NCBI RefSeq assembly: GCF_963675165.1
Contig: NC_087389.1
Coordinates: 1,832,001-1,896,000 of the forward strand
Source: Halichondria panicea
Lineage: Eukaryota > Porifera > Demospongiae > Suberitida > Halichondriidae
Direction of reading: 5' to 3'
DNA: 64,000 nt
Shown here: positions 47,341 through 58,992 of the stretch, in pieces
Numbering within the stretch: the first letter of the stretch is position 1
Layout of the letters: each line of letters starts with the position of its first letter
Program-made: the position numbers and the translations under genes
Notes under the pieces: model-generated
Seen by the model: only the letters and a program-made list of their open reading frames with translations
Told to the model about the DNA's origin: nothing
Databases searched by the model: none

Positions 47341-48808
47341 TTGAAAGTTTACTACGTTAATTAAGGTGACATTTAAATTCTGCTAAAAATCCTCTTCAAG
47401 CAGCAAGTGAGATTCCATTTTCCTATTAGATTTTACTCTCATTCGCAGAAATAGCAGAAATTAGCAAAAATACAGTAGACTCTCGCTATTTGAAGTGCCA
47501 ATTGGTTTAGCATGGAATGCTAGCTATCGCTAGTAGATGTTTACTGCACAAAATTCATTGACACCCTGAAATGCATGTGGCCACTCGCATAGGGCCACGT
47601 GGTGTTTTAATTAATGACCTTTTGACCCTGGCGTTCCTCCTCAGGATTTCTAGGGGGGGAAATTCCAGGGCACCCCCCCTCTCTATGAGTTATGATGTGG
47701 TGCATAGTGTGTGTGTGTGTGTGTGTGTGTAGACTGCTACAGCTGCTCAAGGATCAATGAAGTGCAAATACGAGTTTCTATAGGCTTCTAGTAATATTTT
47801 CTTGGATTGATTTTAATTTGTAGATTTGCAAAATCTCAAGTTATGCCTAGTTTTGCTTACTGGCCCAGAGGAGGTACGACATCCGCGTGTCCGCATGTCT
47901 TTAACACACACATTCCTTAGGTCAAAGTTCGGAATGTGTGTGTTAAAGACATGCGGATGACACGCGGATGTCGTACCTCCTCTGATACTGGCCAGTACTT
48001 GGCTGCCCCAAACTGTAGGTTTTCTTTATTGCAACATTTTGGGTGTGGTTTAGCAGATAAAATAGAGAGCAGAATCATTTTTCCTTGTCTTCGAGACAGA
48101 ACCGTAAAATTAGTCGTTTGATTTTAGGTAAAGTCGTCGCGGCTATATATTTTCAGCCACCTCACTGTTTCAGCCAAGCTGCACTGTCCCAAGTGTGACC
48201 GGGTCAATTTTTTGGTATAATCGTAGGCACATCATTTTTTAAGTATAGAATATTGGGTAAAAAAATGTGTACATGTAGGTGTCTGAGTTTTTACTGTGTA
48301 TTGTTTGATCTTTCACCAAATCCAGCATCAGTGACTGTGTGATGCATGCTGTATGTCATATATCATACAGATTTTAGCTTCAAGCAATAGTAAGGAGTGT
48401 GAGGAGAGGGAGAGACTATCAGAAGAGCTGTCATTAGCATTGAAACGAAGCAAGAAAACTATAAAATGAACACGTTATTTACCTCTATGTAATTATGTGC
48501 AGTTCTATCTCCGTCTATTCTCGAGAATTTCTTATTGTATAATAATTATGTCCACAGCAATTTGTCCGATATCAACGAGACACCATAATTATAATTAAAC
48601 TATACTTATTATGCAAGATAATAATTCAGACGTATAGTTAGGACGTACAGTACAGAAACGCATGCTGGTCCAACAAATCATGATCATGAAAAAATGCACA
48701 TAGCTACTAAAATATGTGACAATTAATTAAGTGATACAAGAGAGATAAATATGATGAGTAAGTGATAAATCAAAGTTCTGAGACAGTCCTTAGGCACTTC
48801 CTTCGTTT
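47341..48808. other. Non-coding stretch with repeats and one exon relic
   Basis: Contents in order: a repeat starting AGTAGACTCTCGCTATT (47474 on; similar at 18293 and 59696); a (TG)n run at about 47708-47731; a foldback at 47867-47983; a block of about 200 bp at 47990-48190 shared in inverse with 62155-62345; and at 48370-48469 (+) a relic of the last LEKR1-like exon (GAGTGTGAGGAGAGGGAGAG, SEELSLALKRSKKTI then stop). No complete gene is seen. Confidence 0.55.
47867..47983. mobile_element. 117-bp foldback element
   Basis: AGAGGAGGTACGACATCCGC... and its inverse form arms of about 50 bp around a loop of about 14 nt (TTAGGTCAAAGTTC). The arms differ by one 3-nt insertion. TACTGGCC lies close to both ends and may be part of the target site. 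Confidence 0.65.
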
Positions 48809-49887
48809 TTAGCGAGCTGGAAGCTCAATTTCCTCATAAGAGCCTACATATGTGTATGAAGGAATGGGGACATTAGACAAAATGGTCGGACTGTTGCTTA
48901 GTAGAAATCTAGAGGACACCAATGACTCTCCATGTAGCCCGCCGACAAGTTGCTGAATCTGAGTCTGATCGGGGATGAAAGAGGGGTTATTAGGAGAAAC
49001 AAGTTCGTAGTTAAGAACAGGAGCAGAGGATGTTTGTGTTTGGCCTTGCATACTCATAGGAATGTCTGATGAATCGTCAGAGTCTTCAAGGGGCAGTGGT
49101 AAGGTCTCATCGCAACTTAAATCTAAGTGGTCAAGTTGATTGATTTGCTGCGAAACAAGCACTTCACCATTAGATGAAATAGTGTAGTGTCCAGAAGGAT
49201 TACAAACTGGTGCACCAGAGCCGCTGACAAAAACGACCTGTAGATGCGATAAAAAGATAGTCGCATACAATGAGCATAATTATGCGTGCGTATTCGCGGT
49301 AGAGCACTATTTAGTCAACGAATGCTTTTTTCGTGGGTATTAAAAACAATCCGCTATACAGTATAAAGTTGTCGTTAGCCTTATTAGCCTACACAGCCAA
49401 AAGGGGGGTGATAGGGATAGTCATGTGTGTGACAATTTGTGAAATTGGCTTTGTGAAATGCATGTAGATCTACAGATTTTACCTTTCCATGAGATGTTCC
49501 ATGAGATGTCCTCAAACAGTCCAGCTCTTGTTTAAGTTTTGTGATATAAGTGTCTGCTCCTTGAAGTATCTGCTCATGCGTTATTCGTTTCTGAGCCCCT
49601 ACAAGTGGAAGGAGCCCGATTGTCCTTGCCAGAGTCTGATAGGCCAAGGCGAGGTTGCTGACTCTCGTCCTCTCTTTTTTTGCCCTCTTTCTTTTTTTCT
49701 CTCCTTCATCAGTTTCTAGGAGTGAATATTCGGCCCCCTGAAATTCTCCGCGTTTCTTTCCTTTGTGTTTTGTCGGAAGGTAGCTGACTTCCTGCTCGGA
49801 TGAGTCCGTGGGACTGTTCTGAGAGTGAGAAGATTCTCCAGACGAATTCAGAGAGGCAGGGCTGCTCTGAAAAAGGAAGTCTGCCAT
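48809..49887 (-). CDS. bHLH-type transcription factor
   Basis: Two exons, 49483-49887 and 48809-49237 (phase 0), give 277 residues. After a Ser-rich N-terminus, residues about 64-122 have a basic stretch (KKRKRAKKERTRV) with the E-R-x-R-V pattern of bHLH proteins. Helix 1 is LALAYQTLARTIGLLP, then a loop, then helix 2 THEQILQGADTYITKLKQEL. This should dimerise and bind E-box-like DNA in the nucleus. Exon 2 is acidic and Ser/Pro-rich, like an activation region. I cannot assign a subfamily, and the basic region is not a textbook match. Fragments of its exon 2 occur in duplication units A and B. Confidence 0.7.
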
Positions 49888-50075
49888 CTTTAACTGTTAA
49901 TGTTGCAGCTGCCGCTTTTTCTGTTCCAGGTTGATTTTTATTAACATGACTTGTGTACAGCTAAGATCTACAGCTAAGATCTACATGACAACATGACAGA
50001 TCGATCTACATGTGTTCTACATGTACATGTACATGTTGACCACATGAAATGATAATAATTATTGAGCTAGCTCTT

Positions 50076-53000
50076 TTATATACTGATCATGTTAGTATTG
50101 ATGCCTGGCTCTATTTTCCATGACATCAGCTGTGAATATCGAGTTAATAGTTGCTTCCAATAACAGCGAACATCTTCCATCTTTAGGTGAGCCCATATGA
50201 ACTCATACCCTCTGGACGAAGGATAATGACGATAAAAATATTAGTACAAACAGGGAACATGCCTTGATGCTATTTGTTGCGCAGCTTTATCATTTTTGCG
50301 AGCAAATGCCAACACAACCCTGAGCAAAGAAGAAAGAACATGTCCATGGCACTAATTATAAGTACATAAATAATTATGTACAGTGAAACCCCTCTATAAC
50401 GGGGAACAATGTTTTGGAGGTGGCCTTTGTTGAGGGGTTGTTTTGTACATAAACTGTTCATTTGCGAGATCTGGGTGCCTAGCCGTTATAGCTCCAAGCA
50501 GTTCAGGGGTGGCCGGCCGCTTAGAGGGGTTCCACGGTATGTAGATCTAAGGCTGCTCAGATTGTAATGCTGGCAGTACAGTTGAAACACTTACAGAGAC
50601 TAAAGCATGCATCTAGTCACCTTAGATTGGACAAATCCTGTTTGACTGGTACGTAATGGACCCATGGCTTGAGATTGGGATAAAAGAACTCCACCCACTC
50701 TTCTCCAACATGAAGAACCAGAGACCCACACAGAAAGAGGTGACGGAAGCGAAAGCTGGCAGCAACTCCCCGGAAATTGAAAAGATACCTGATATAATTA
50801 TAATGATGTAATGTCTCTATCACACAAAATAATCTTACTTGTACTGACAGTGCTCTTCTAATGACATAATTTCTGCTGGAGGATAACCCAGGGTGTCCTG
50901 ATTGCAACATGTAGATTATCACCAGGGAACTACAAATGAAACGCAGGTTACATACCTTATCAGATTTCCATGCTTGGTTCTTTGTGTACTGAGCATCCAC
51001 AAACTCAGGATTCTCTCGCGAGAACAGCACCAACGGATCTCTTTCTCCATTTGTTCTGTATCAAACGACTATAATTAGGTAGCAGGAGCAAGCTTAGGTT
51101 GTTTTTCCTTAGTCTACACTAATTCGGATACCATTAGTAAATAGTAGGGTTAGCAGGGTGTCATACAAGATTTTAAAGTAGAGGGGGAAAAAATAAGACA
51201 TGCTTTGAAGGGAGGGGGGGGATCCATATCACCAGAAAATTTGGCTAAAAAAGGCTGTTATTTCGTTAGTAGGTAAGTCCGGTTTTGAGGTTGCATTTGC
51301 ATTTGCATTTGTATAGCGGGTAATTTTCGTGGGGGTGAAATATTTGTTATTTTTGTGGGCAAGCTGACCTCCACAAATTTTTAACGTAGGCGTGGCTTAC
51401 CGGAACGTAGGAATGCAGTGTAGCCACGAGACTAAACAAAATTTTTACTCATGAATACCACCATTTTTCGAGTTGAATGAATTTTTTACCCCACGAAAAT
51501 TACCCGCTATACGGCGCGGTATACTCAGAACTCAAGTCATAAAAATATAGTGGGGAATTTGAGCCATATCCCCCTGTTATATATGATATCACCCTAACTT
51601 AGGGTTAGCCTCTTTCCCAGGCCGATTTTTCTTCAATAGAATTTTACAGTATTGTATTCTATCTTTCTCCCTCCGTTCTATTAAAGAAAAATCGACCTGG
51701 GAATGAAGCTAGGTGCATGAGGGTTAGGATCTGGAAGTTCCAGCCTTGTGAGCTTTTGAATAATACACTTTGCAATTGGTCAACACATGTACACACGTAG
51801 TGAAAATGAATCTTAAAAAATGAGCAACCTAATTAACCAGCAAGCAGTGCTTACCTAGATCCTCTAAAGAATGCAACAGGAATTTTATCTTCCCAAGGCC
51901 ATTTACTTGCAGACCTGTGTGAGTACAGACATTGAGTACATAGATTCACTTGACAAAAGCCTACTGCTAACAGGCAAAACTTTACTGGGTGATGCTGAGT
52001 CTTTTCTCGTCCCATCGGCCCAGACCTCTGGGTTCAGTGGTGATGGATGGCCCGCCAGACCAGAAGCTCCAGGCTGGATACATGATGTCAAAGTATTCCG
52101 GAGTCTATGGAGTAAGGCACACAATGTCGAGCCGCATGAGTACACAGGATTCAATTTATTTAATGTTCCTACTTTGCTGAATGAGAAGATTGGGAGTGGA
52201 TTTTTATGCTTGTATGACTGCACAGGGAGAATCAATGTCATAGCAAGTTAATAAATTCAAAATTAATTTTTATCACCTTAGGATAGTCGTGGACGTTGAT
52301 GACTATTTCCATGTCAGGTAAGTGCTGTATTACGTCCAGAATAAAATACTCAACTCCTCTACACCTAAAAAGAAAATAGCGTCCATTTATTCCACAATAA
52401 TAAAGTCCAAACTGAAACTACCTTGATTGAAATACACAGTCCTTGGAGCGATACAGCTTGTGATTAATAATCTGATAGTGCACTCCTCCGTACATCTTAT
52501 CCCGAGCATTATCAAACTCATCACGTTGAATACCTCCTCGCCTAACCCACACGTCCAGATCAGAGTCTATCACTTGAGAATGGCACGAGCAGTTGGAGTG
52601 GTAGCTGTCACAGCCCTGATATTCTGACAGAGAAGAGTTTATGTTGAGTAAGTACTCATTCCACAAGCCTTGGGACTGGGAGATGTCTGCGGGTAAATAG
52701 TTGGTAAAGGATTTTGTACTCAAGTGATGCAAAGGTTTCATGAAGGTGATTCTAACTAATGACGTCAAATATTAAATAAGACATTTCGGGAAGAAGCTGT
52801 ATAAACGCTCCAAAACATACTTCAGCACCATTTACAAAATATGGGAGTGTAATGGTTATTGGGGTAAATATGTGCAGCATGGTCTTGACTATACGGTAGT
52901 ACAATACTATCTTTCGTCAATGTAAATTAAACAACAGTGCAGTGCAGTACGCGCGCGTACAATGTAGAACGTTTAATATCATATCTTACAACTTGCAATT

Positions 53001-53137
53001 CCACTTTCATTGGGACCATCTTTGCTATCAGAATCACAGGCCTGAGAGTCATGATCAGCACCACATTCCTGATGGTTAGCTGAGGCTACTGCTAGACTGA
53101 TTATGTACAAGCATGAGAAAGAAGACAACATTTTCAT
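50076..53137 (-). CDS. POGLUT1: Protein O-glucosyltransferase 1 (Rumi/KTELC1)
   Basis: Eleven exons: 52990-53137, 52422-52686, 52277-52364, 52173-52217, 51986-52104, 51855-51914, 50956-51055, 50839-50897, 50621-50788, 50263-50319 and 50076-50211. All junctions are in phase and give 414 residues. A signal peptide starts at the second of three close Met codons ([16 protein letters not shown]). The CAP10 glycosyltransferase domain follows: [80 protein letters not shown]. The enzyme adds glucose to EGF repeats of Notch-type proteins in the ER. I see no KTEL/KDEL-like tail; it ends NMISI. Intron 10 is 51 bp with a GC donor. Confidence 0.93.
51312..51514. mobile_element. ~200-bp TATAGCGGGTAATTTTCG MITE in POGLUT1 intron 6
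   Basis: TATAGCGGGTAATTTTCGTG and its inverse CACGAAAATTACCCGCTATA bound the element. It belongs with the CCGTATAGCG-ended repeats at 9995 and 18913. Confidence 0.65.
51606..51711. mobile_element. 106-bp TAGCCTC-type foldback in POGLUT1 intron 6
   Basis: TAGCCTCTTTCCCAGGCCGA and the inverse TCGACCTGGGAATGAAGCTA form arms of about 28 bp continuing into TTTTTCTT/AAGAAAAA. A diverged member of the same family as 11773-11813. No clean duplication. Confidence 0.6.
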
Positions 53138-53217
53138 GACTTTTGTTGTTAGAGAATCTACGTTTATTCTAATCAATACCCATTTTACCTGCACATGGCA
53201 TGGTACATGGTCTCAAG
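53138..53217. promoter_or_regulatory. Compact bidirectional promoter, POGLUT1 / MRPS25
   Basis: Only 80 bp lies between the divergent start codons, so the two genes must share their promoter and 5' UTR space unless starts are misassigned. Confidence 0.5.
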
Positions 53218-54002
53218 ATGTCTAAACTGAAACCTACTTTTGGGTTTGTGAAGAGGCTTGAGTTCCTTTCCAGTGGGAAATTGTATTTAAAAGACTCTGT
53301 TAAAACTATAACACTGTCTTATGAAACTAAAGGGAGCCGTGGTAACTATGGAATCAGGTATAATTATTGGACTTAGTGCGTTCGTACGTGGTGCTGACAA
53401 CCGCATACATCTGAGTGCAGGAGCTTCATATCCCAGAGGCTGCCTACGATACAATTCAAGAATCCCAATGTTCAAGTAGTTTTGTTCAAGAACGAAGAAA
53501 AATTCCCCAATATATGGATTTACTTCAGTAAGCAGTGGAACACATCTAACCCTACTCAAATGTATGCGTGCACGTGTACATGCTTACACCTTTTGGTGGT
53601 TTGCCTGTTTACTTACTGTATTCTTATACATTGACGTGGTGAAAAGTAACTGTATTTTGGTCCCTACATTTTTTTTAGACGATAGTCAGAAGATAATGCT
53701 AGATGTCGAGGGGAAAACAGATGAAGAGATCTACTCCGAGCTGTCTGCTGTGGCTGGGAAAACAGAGTACGTACACACGTGCATGCTCTACGCAACAACC
53801 CATTTATGCTTTAACACTACACAGGGGTCAAGTTCAACGTGCTCTCAAGAAAGCTGAATATAATCCGGCCAACTTTGGTGACAGCCGAAAAGGACGTTTG
53901 TGTATTTGTGAAGTCCCTGGTCAGATACCTTGTCCCAGGAGAGTGCCTTTAAGGGATGTCAAACATAGTTGGCATGACAAGAAACAGGAATCAGCAGTGT
54001 AG
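53218..54002 (+). CDS. MRPS25: Mitochondrial small-ribosomal-subunit protein mS25
   Basis: Four exons, 53218-53357, 53421-53527, 53679-53766 and 53825-54002, are in phase and give 170 residues; the human protein is of nearly the same length. The order of segments matches: VKRLEFLSSGKLYLKDSVK, then RLPTIQFKNPNVQVVLFKN, the segment NDSQKIMLDVEGKTDEEIY of the L51/S25/CI-B8 thioredoxin-like fold, and the conserved C-terminal PANFG...CICEVPGQIPCPRRVPL. It is part of the mitoribosome small subunit. The gene is built of very small exons separated by 50-150-bp introns. Confidence 0.93.
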
Positions 54003-54262
54003 ATAAAATTATGTCATGTCATTATGTTTATTTTTTTCCAATAGTGTATAGATAATGTGCACCGTTATCTGAGTTCATGTTCACCAATAATTTATGTGTA
54101 AAAAGTTTGACAAAAAAATATCCGTGGATTATCTTTAATAGAATAATACCCCTACTGTATAATGTATAGGTAGACTAAAATGTCATTCACTAAAAAATTA
54201 TAGGATGATGGTACATGTATATTCACACACGTACATTAATTTCTGATCACCAAGTGTAAGGT

Positions 54263-55077
54263 TTAAAATGGTACATCATATGTATACACTCCATCGTAGC
54301 GCTTTAGTTTCCAGTCATGACTGTTTTTATCGTTCCTAGCAATTTCAACTTGTCCACAGTAAGTAGCCTCCACATCAATCTTGCAGCCTCCCCACGACAC
54401 TGCCTCACGCACACACACCTCGTGAGTGACCAGCAACAAAGTCTTGGGCCAGTGTTCATCAGCTAAGGTATTCAGAGCGGACAGATAGCGCTGTTTACAT
54501 TCTGCTAGAGTCTCTGGAAATTTGGGTAGCGAAGAGGAATCAAATGAAAGAATTTTCAAGCCTTCAGCATCTTCTTTGCACGGAACCATTGGGGAGTCAG
54601 TCATGCCGTTTTCTTTCATGAGTAGCTCACAGAGGTTGTTGTGTGTTTGGAAGCCTGGGAGCTCTAGAGCTAGACATGCTTGATGGGCCGTTTGGAGACA
54701 GCGCAGGAAGGGGGACGCAAACACCATCTCGATACCCTACATGGAGTGCGATGTAACACAAGTATAAACTGATTTCATTTCCAATTTTATATCAACACAA
54801 TATAAATAATTATATCTAGACATATTAAAATGTTAGCCTCAGTGTATACTAGACTAGCCATATTAGTATTGGTAGATATGTAGTACATGCATTTACATAC
54901 TTTTTCTGCTAGTCTACACTTAACAAGCCTGTTGGCTTCATTATGTCCATGATGAGTTAGTGGTGTGTCATAAGGTCTAACTGCTGTCCTCTTCCAGTTT
55001 CTGTCCATGCTATCCAGTCGCTCTCCATGCCTCATAACAAACACATGCTGAGTCACTTGGTCATCACTCATGTTCAA
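54263..55077 (-). CDS. Histidine phosphatase (phosphoglycerate-mutase/UBASH3-like)
   Basis: Two exons, 54901-55077 and 54263-54736 (phase 0), give 216 residues. Catalytic features are all visible: FVMRHGERLDS near 13-23 with the phospho-accepting His, SPFLRCLQTAHQA with the second Arg, and VTHEVCVREAVSWGG with the second His. RPYDTPLTHHGHNEA completes the pocket. Close relatives include a group of eukaryotic phosphoglycerate-mutase-like proteins and the phosphatase part of UBASH3. The substrate is unknown. Start could be Met1 (55077) or Met3 (55071). It ends 74 bp from the SETD6 stop on the same strand. The gap 54003-54262 is empty. Confidence 0.88.
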
Positions 55078-55150
55078 TAGCTCAAATTAATTATTTAACA
55101 GACTGTACTGAGCACAGAATCTAGGATCTAGAGGTAAACAAAGTAAATGC

Positions 55151-58100
55151 TCATGAGCCCTGCCCACTTCCGGTTTCCACTAACAGAGTTCTAAGGCATT
55201 TTTGCTGTCCAATGCTCAAATACAGTCCATATCTTTCTTTCTCAGTCATTTCCACACTGTGTTCAGACAGCAATGGAAGCAAAGAGTCATAGGCTTCCGG
55301 ATATAATGACAGTCGGTATTTAGTAAGCCTGTAGCAACATTTAAAGAATGAATCTCAACAATAGGCAATTTGTTTAGCAGTTTACCGTGTTAAAAACGCA
55401 AGCTCTTCTTCAATTAAGTCCTGTGTAGAAAAGTCAACCAGTTTGCCACAAGTGTGTTTCTTCACAAGACTCTTATACTTATTATTTCTGGAGTAGAGCA
55501 ACTGCAATTAAAATTAGAATCCATAACAATTACATATATAGGAACGATTGTTTATATATTTGTGCCTTGGTTGCGCATGTGCAGCGAGGTATACGGTAGC
55601 GTGTTCGTGTGTAGACTGCTACAGCTGCTCAAGGATCAATGAAGTGCAAGTTCTTGACTGCAATTTGTAGATTTGCAAAATAATGCTTTGTTATTGAACA
55701 TGTAGCTAGGTTTGCTTGGAATGCCATTGTAGCCTTTTCAGAACAGTGCATAGCAAAACTTGTTCATGGAGTGTTGCTACTCTACTTAGTAGTTAGCTCT
55801 GCACTAGAACACTAGCTATTGGTAGCTGCACGAGTGAGAAAAGAGCTGCATGCACTTAGCTGTTTCATGCAGCAGCCATTGGACTTAGAATTTGACATCC
55901 TTTTTAGTAACAATTATTATGGCTGCCACTTTTTGCTAAATTTAACAGCTATCAGTCTAGTAGCTTCAAGTTTGGTGCTTTTCATTGAGGCATCAGCACC
56001 CGCGGTGCTTTAATTTGAGTAGCTTCTATATATATAGCATGATAGGAAATACACAATGAATGCAGGCAATGATTTAGTATAACTTTATGGTGCTGACAAA
56101 TGTACCCTCCCTTCCGGAGGATAAGTGTAATTTACACACTAGTCTACACTTACCTTAATAAGCAGTAGCAAATCAAGATCAGGCTCTCCATCTCTGTCAA
56201 CACAGTAGTTTTCTTCTAGAAGGCCCTATGAGAGTCGCAACACTTTGACATTTTGAAATTGCATGTACTATGCTTACGTCAGATTTAATTTGTTCCCAAT
56301 GCTTTTGTTGATGAGCGACAGCTCCAGAGTCCTCTTGTGATACACAGGCCATGTACACATGATGTATGCACTCTGTAGGGATTAAAACCTGTTACACATG
56401 TGAATATTATGATAGACGACACAGGATACACTTACTATATCGTGTGGATTGTTCACTTCACAGAACCCGTAGGTATGGAGTAGACTGGTGTTGGATAGTT
56501 CTCCATAGGTGTTCATTACTTCTTCTCCCTGCATCACCGGAAATTCACAAGGATATTATGTGGAGAAGGTAATCTAATCTTAGCTGGCGTAGCTGTGCAT
56601 GGATACCATATAGTTACCACTATAATTTTTGCATCAATCATTTGCGAACTTTGCGAGTGCTTACAATGTACCCCTAAGATTGCAAATACCTATACTGGTG
56701 GTTATATGACATGCACCACAATTCTTGCTTGATAGCAAAAAGCTGATTGCAAAGTGTGACTGAACATTTCTGCTGGTTTCACTTATTTGCAAATGCTTTT
56801 CACACGAAAGTAATACGGTGAACAATGTGAATGAAACCCTATTGACCCTGGAGAGATAAGTACCAGTTGAGGGGAGGTAACCAGGGACAAGCACAGTGAT
56901 AGGATGAGGTGTACCTGCTTGATGTCCCTGACCACCATCAGCTTGAGTGCCTTCCTAGTGAAAGTGAGCTCAGCGTGATGTTGTGAGCTGTGGTTGAGCA
57001 GATCAACAAAGGGCACCATCATAGTGCTGCTGGTCACTCTGTCATCCTCAGCATCTGTGAAACTGTAAGACATCACCAGGGATACCAGCTTCTTGTACTC
57101 CTCATCATTTTGTACTTCAGCCCTGAAAAGAATTTATCACACACATGTCAACGTACCGTAGTGCACATGCATAATTAATATACTTACAATGAAACAATCA
57201 AAGTTTTGTTGAGAAAATACATAATATTATGTGCTAGTTCCAGCGACTTGGCCAGAAACTAAGCTGTTACCTGAATATCTGAGGGTTTTTCTTCATTAAA
57301 GGGAGAACCACATTTCTAAAGTCATCTTCAATCCTCTTCAAGTCACTTTCTACGAGTTGGCTCATACATGTTCCTTCTAGTAGTCTGGCACGATCAGCCT
57401 TTGACCAGAGCATGGGTGGACCACAGTCCTCGTTGTTAGGCACTAAATTCAGGTAGGCATGCCAGTGACTCTTGCTCTGTGAGGGGCACAATTGGTGACT
57501 ACGATGATCTACTTTTAAACATAGGTGAACCCTAATTGTCTTACAAAGGGTGATACATGTAAATAGGAACTTAGATCTCTTAGGCATGCTATAGTAATCC
57601 CCAAACAATTTCTCACTGCGCGAGATTTTCACTACTCGCGCGCATATAGATACCTATACTCATAGGAGCATATAAAGAATAGGGACATACAACCGAACGT
57701 ATAGGGAAAATAGTGGTACCTTACAACAAGTACTCTAATATGTCACTCACTTTCAAAGAGCACTCTGCTGCCAAAGCAATGAGCAGAGGAACCCAGCTGC
57801 TGGTTACCTCCTTTAGTTCCTCATCTCTCTCCACAACACTAGCCACAGTACTATTGGCACAGGATAGAATCGCCTCTCGAGGAATAACGGCCAAACACTC
57901 TCCTGTCATAATGCTCTCTGTTGCTATCACACCTATTTTGTGACACGAATCACGCTCACCAATGTAGAGCTGTATTAAAGAGTTAAGTTCATGTACATGT
58001 AGTAAGCATAATTATTATTACCATATAATATAGTTGATATAATTACAAATTACAGCACCAGAAAAAAATAATCACACTTCGGAGTGGTAAACTTTTATAG

Positions 58101-58847
58101 ACTAAGAACACAAACAATTGCGTTCAATCCGAGCTGGAGCTTAAATTATGGTGGCGATTAATAAAAGAAGCGCCTACTGTTGCTGTTATCTGGTGCTTAT
58201 AACAAGAGTATTAAGACAAGCATCCTGCATCTTTGACTTCCTTCACACTTCTAAACGGTTATCGACTCATAGTTATGTTTCGAGTAAGCTCTCAACGGTG
58301 CAGCTAGCTAGCAAATAAAACTGATAGACCACGCCCATTTTTCCTAAAATGTCTACACTAGCTGTAAAACATAATTATGGCTGAACGCAATTTTTGGCGT
58401 TCTAAAAGATGCGCCCACTCAGAAGTGGATTTTATGGCACTGTAATTACAATTTCGGTATGCATACATGTACATATAATGTTATAGGCCTGAAAGTAATT
58501 GCCTTGGCACACCTTTTTTAATTACAACAACCGTTATCACTTTTTAGGACCTAAAACATTGCGTTGAGTTGGCGCTGTAATACGGCATTACATTTATAGA
58601 AACAATGACGTACATTGGGATGCAACTCTAGGCCGACTTTCTTACACCAGTGACGAAAATCAGACACTCGTTTGTCACTTTCATATCTCTTCCCATCTGA
58701 GTGCTTCTGTTTACCAAGCAGAAATGCCCGAAACTGCTTAGGTTGTGATTTTAGTTTTCTCTTGAGATTGCTTGCGAACAGCCTTGATCTTGTGACTCTC
58801 CGCCCATGCCTTGACCGATTTCTTAGCTTTTTTAGTACATCAGACAT
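55151..58847 (-). CDS. SETD6: SET-domain protein-lysine methyltransferase SETD6-like
   Basis: Nine exons: 58614-58847, 57725-57969, 57271-57474, 56915-57122, 56436-56528, 56278-56370, 56154-56225, 55386-55477 and 55151-55328. They give 472 residues, almost exactly the human length. FRHWCKKVGLELHPNV at the N-terminus, GVIATESIMTGECLAVIPRE, SSWVPLLIALAAE, MVPFVDLLNHSSQHHAEL (SET NH motif) and EEVMNTYGELSNTSLLHTYGF (catalytic Tyr) follow the human protein in order. The C-terminal helical Rubis-type domain ends RYGLYLSIGQQKCL. In vertebrates SETD6 methylates RelA and other nuclear proteins. The acceptors of exons 3, 6 and 8 were chosen by phase and are less certain. A basic extension of about 55 residues precedes the family N-terminus. 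Confidence 0.88.
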
Positions 58848-58992
58848 ATTGTGTAATACTTCTCTAGCTTACTGCAGGACCAGATCAGGAAGATATTGAT
58901 CAAAAGATGCATTTGCATTGTACTGCGGTAGGTGCAAAAGCCACGTGGGTGACCTTTGACCCAGGTAAGCACTAAATGGAGTTCAGGACAAG
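58848..58992. promoter_or_regulatory. Likely bidirectional promoter, SETD6 / L51-S25-type gene
   Basis: 145 bp between divergent start codons. It contains GGTGACCTTTGACCCAGG, a nuclear-receptor-like half-site pair by eye only. Confidence 0.4.

Noticed and set aside
51871-52251. 126-codon plus-strand frame and a minus-strand frame over POGLUT1 exons 4-6
   Set aside because: Shadows: the exon models on minus are in phase and match the enzyme family.
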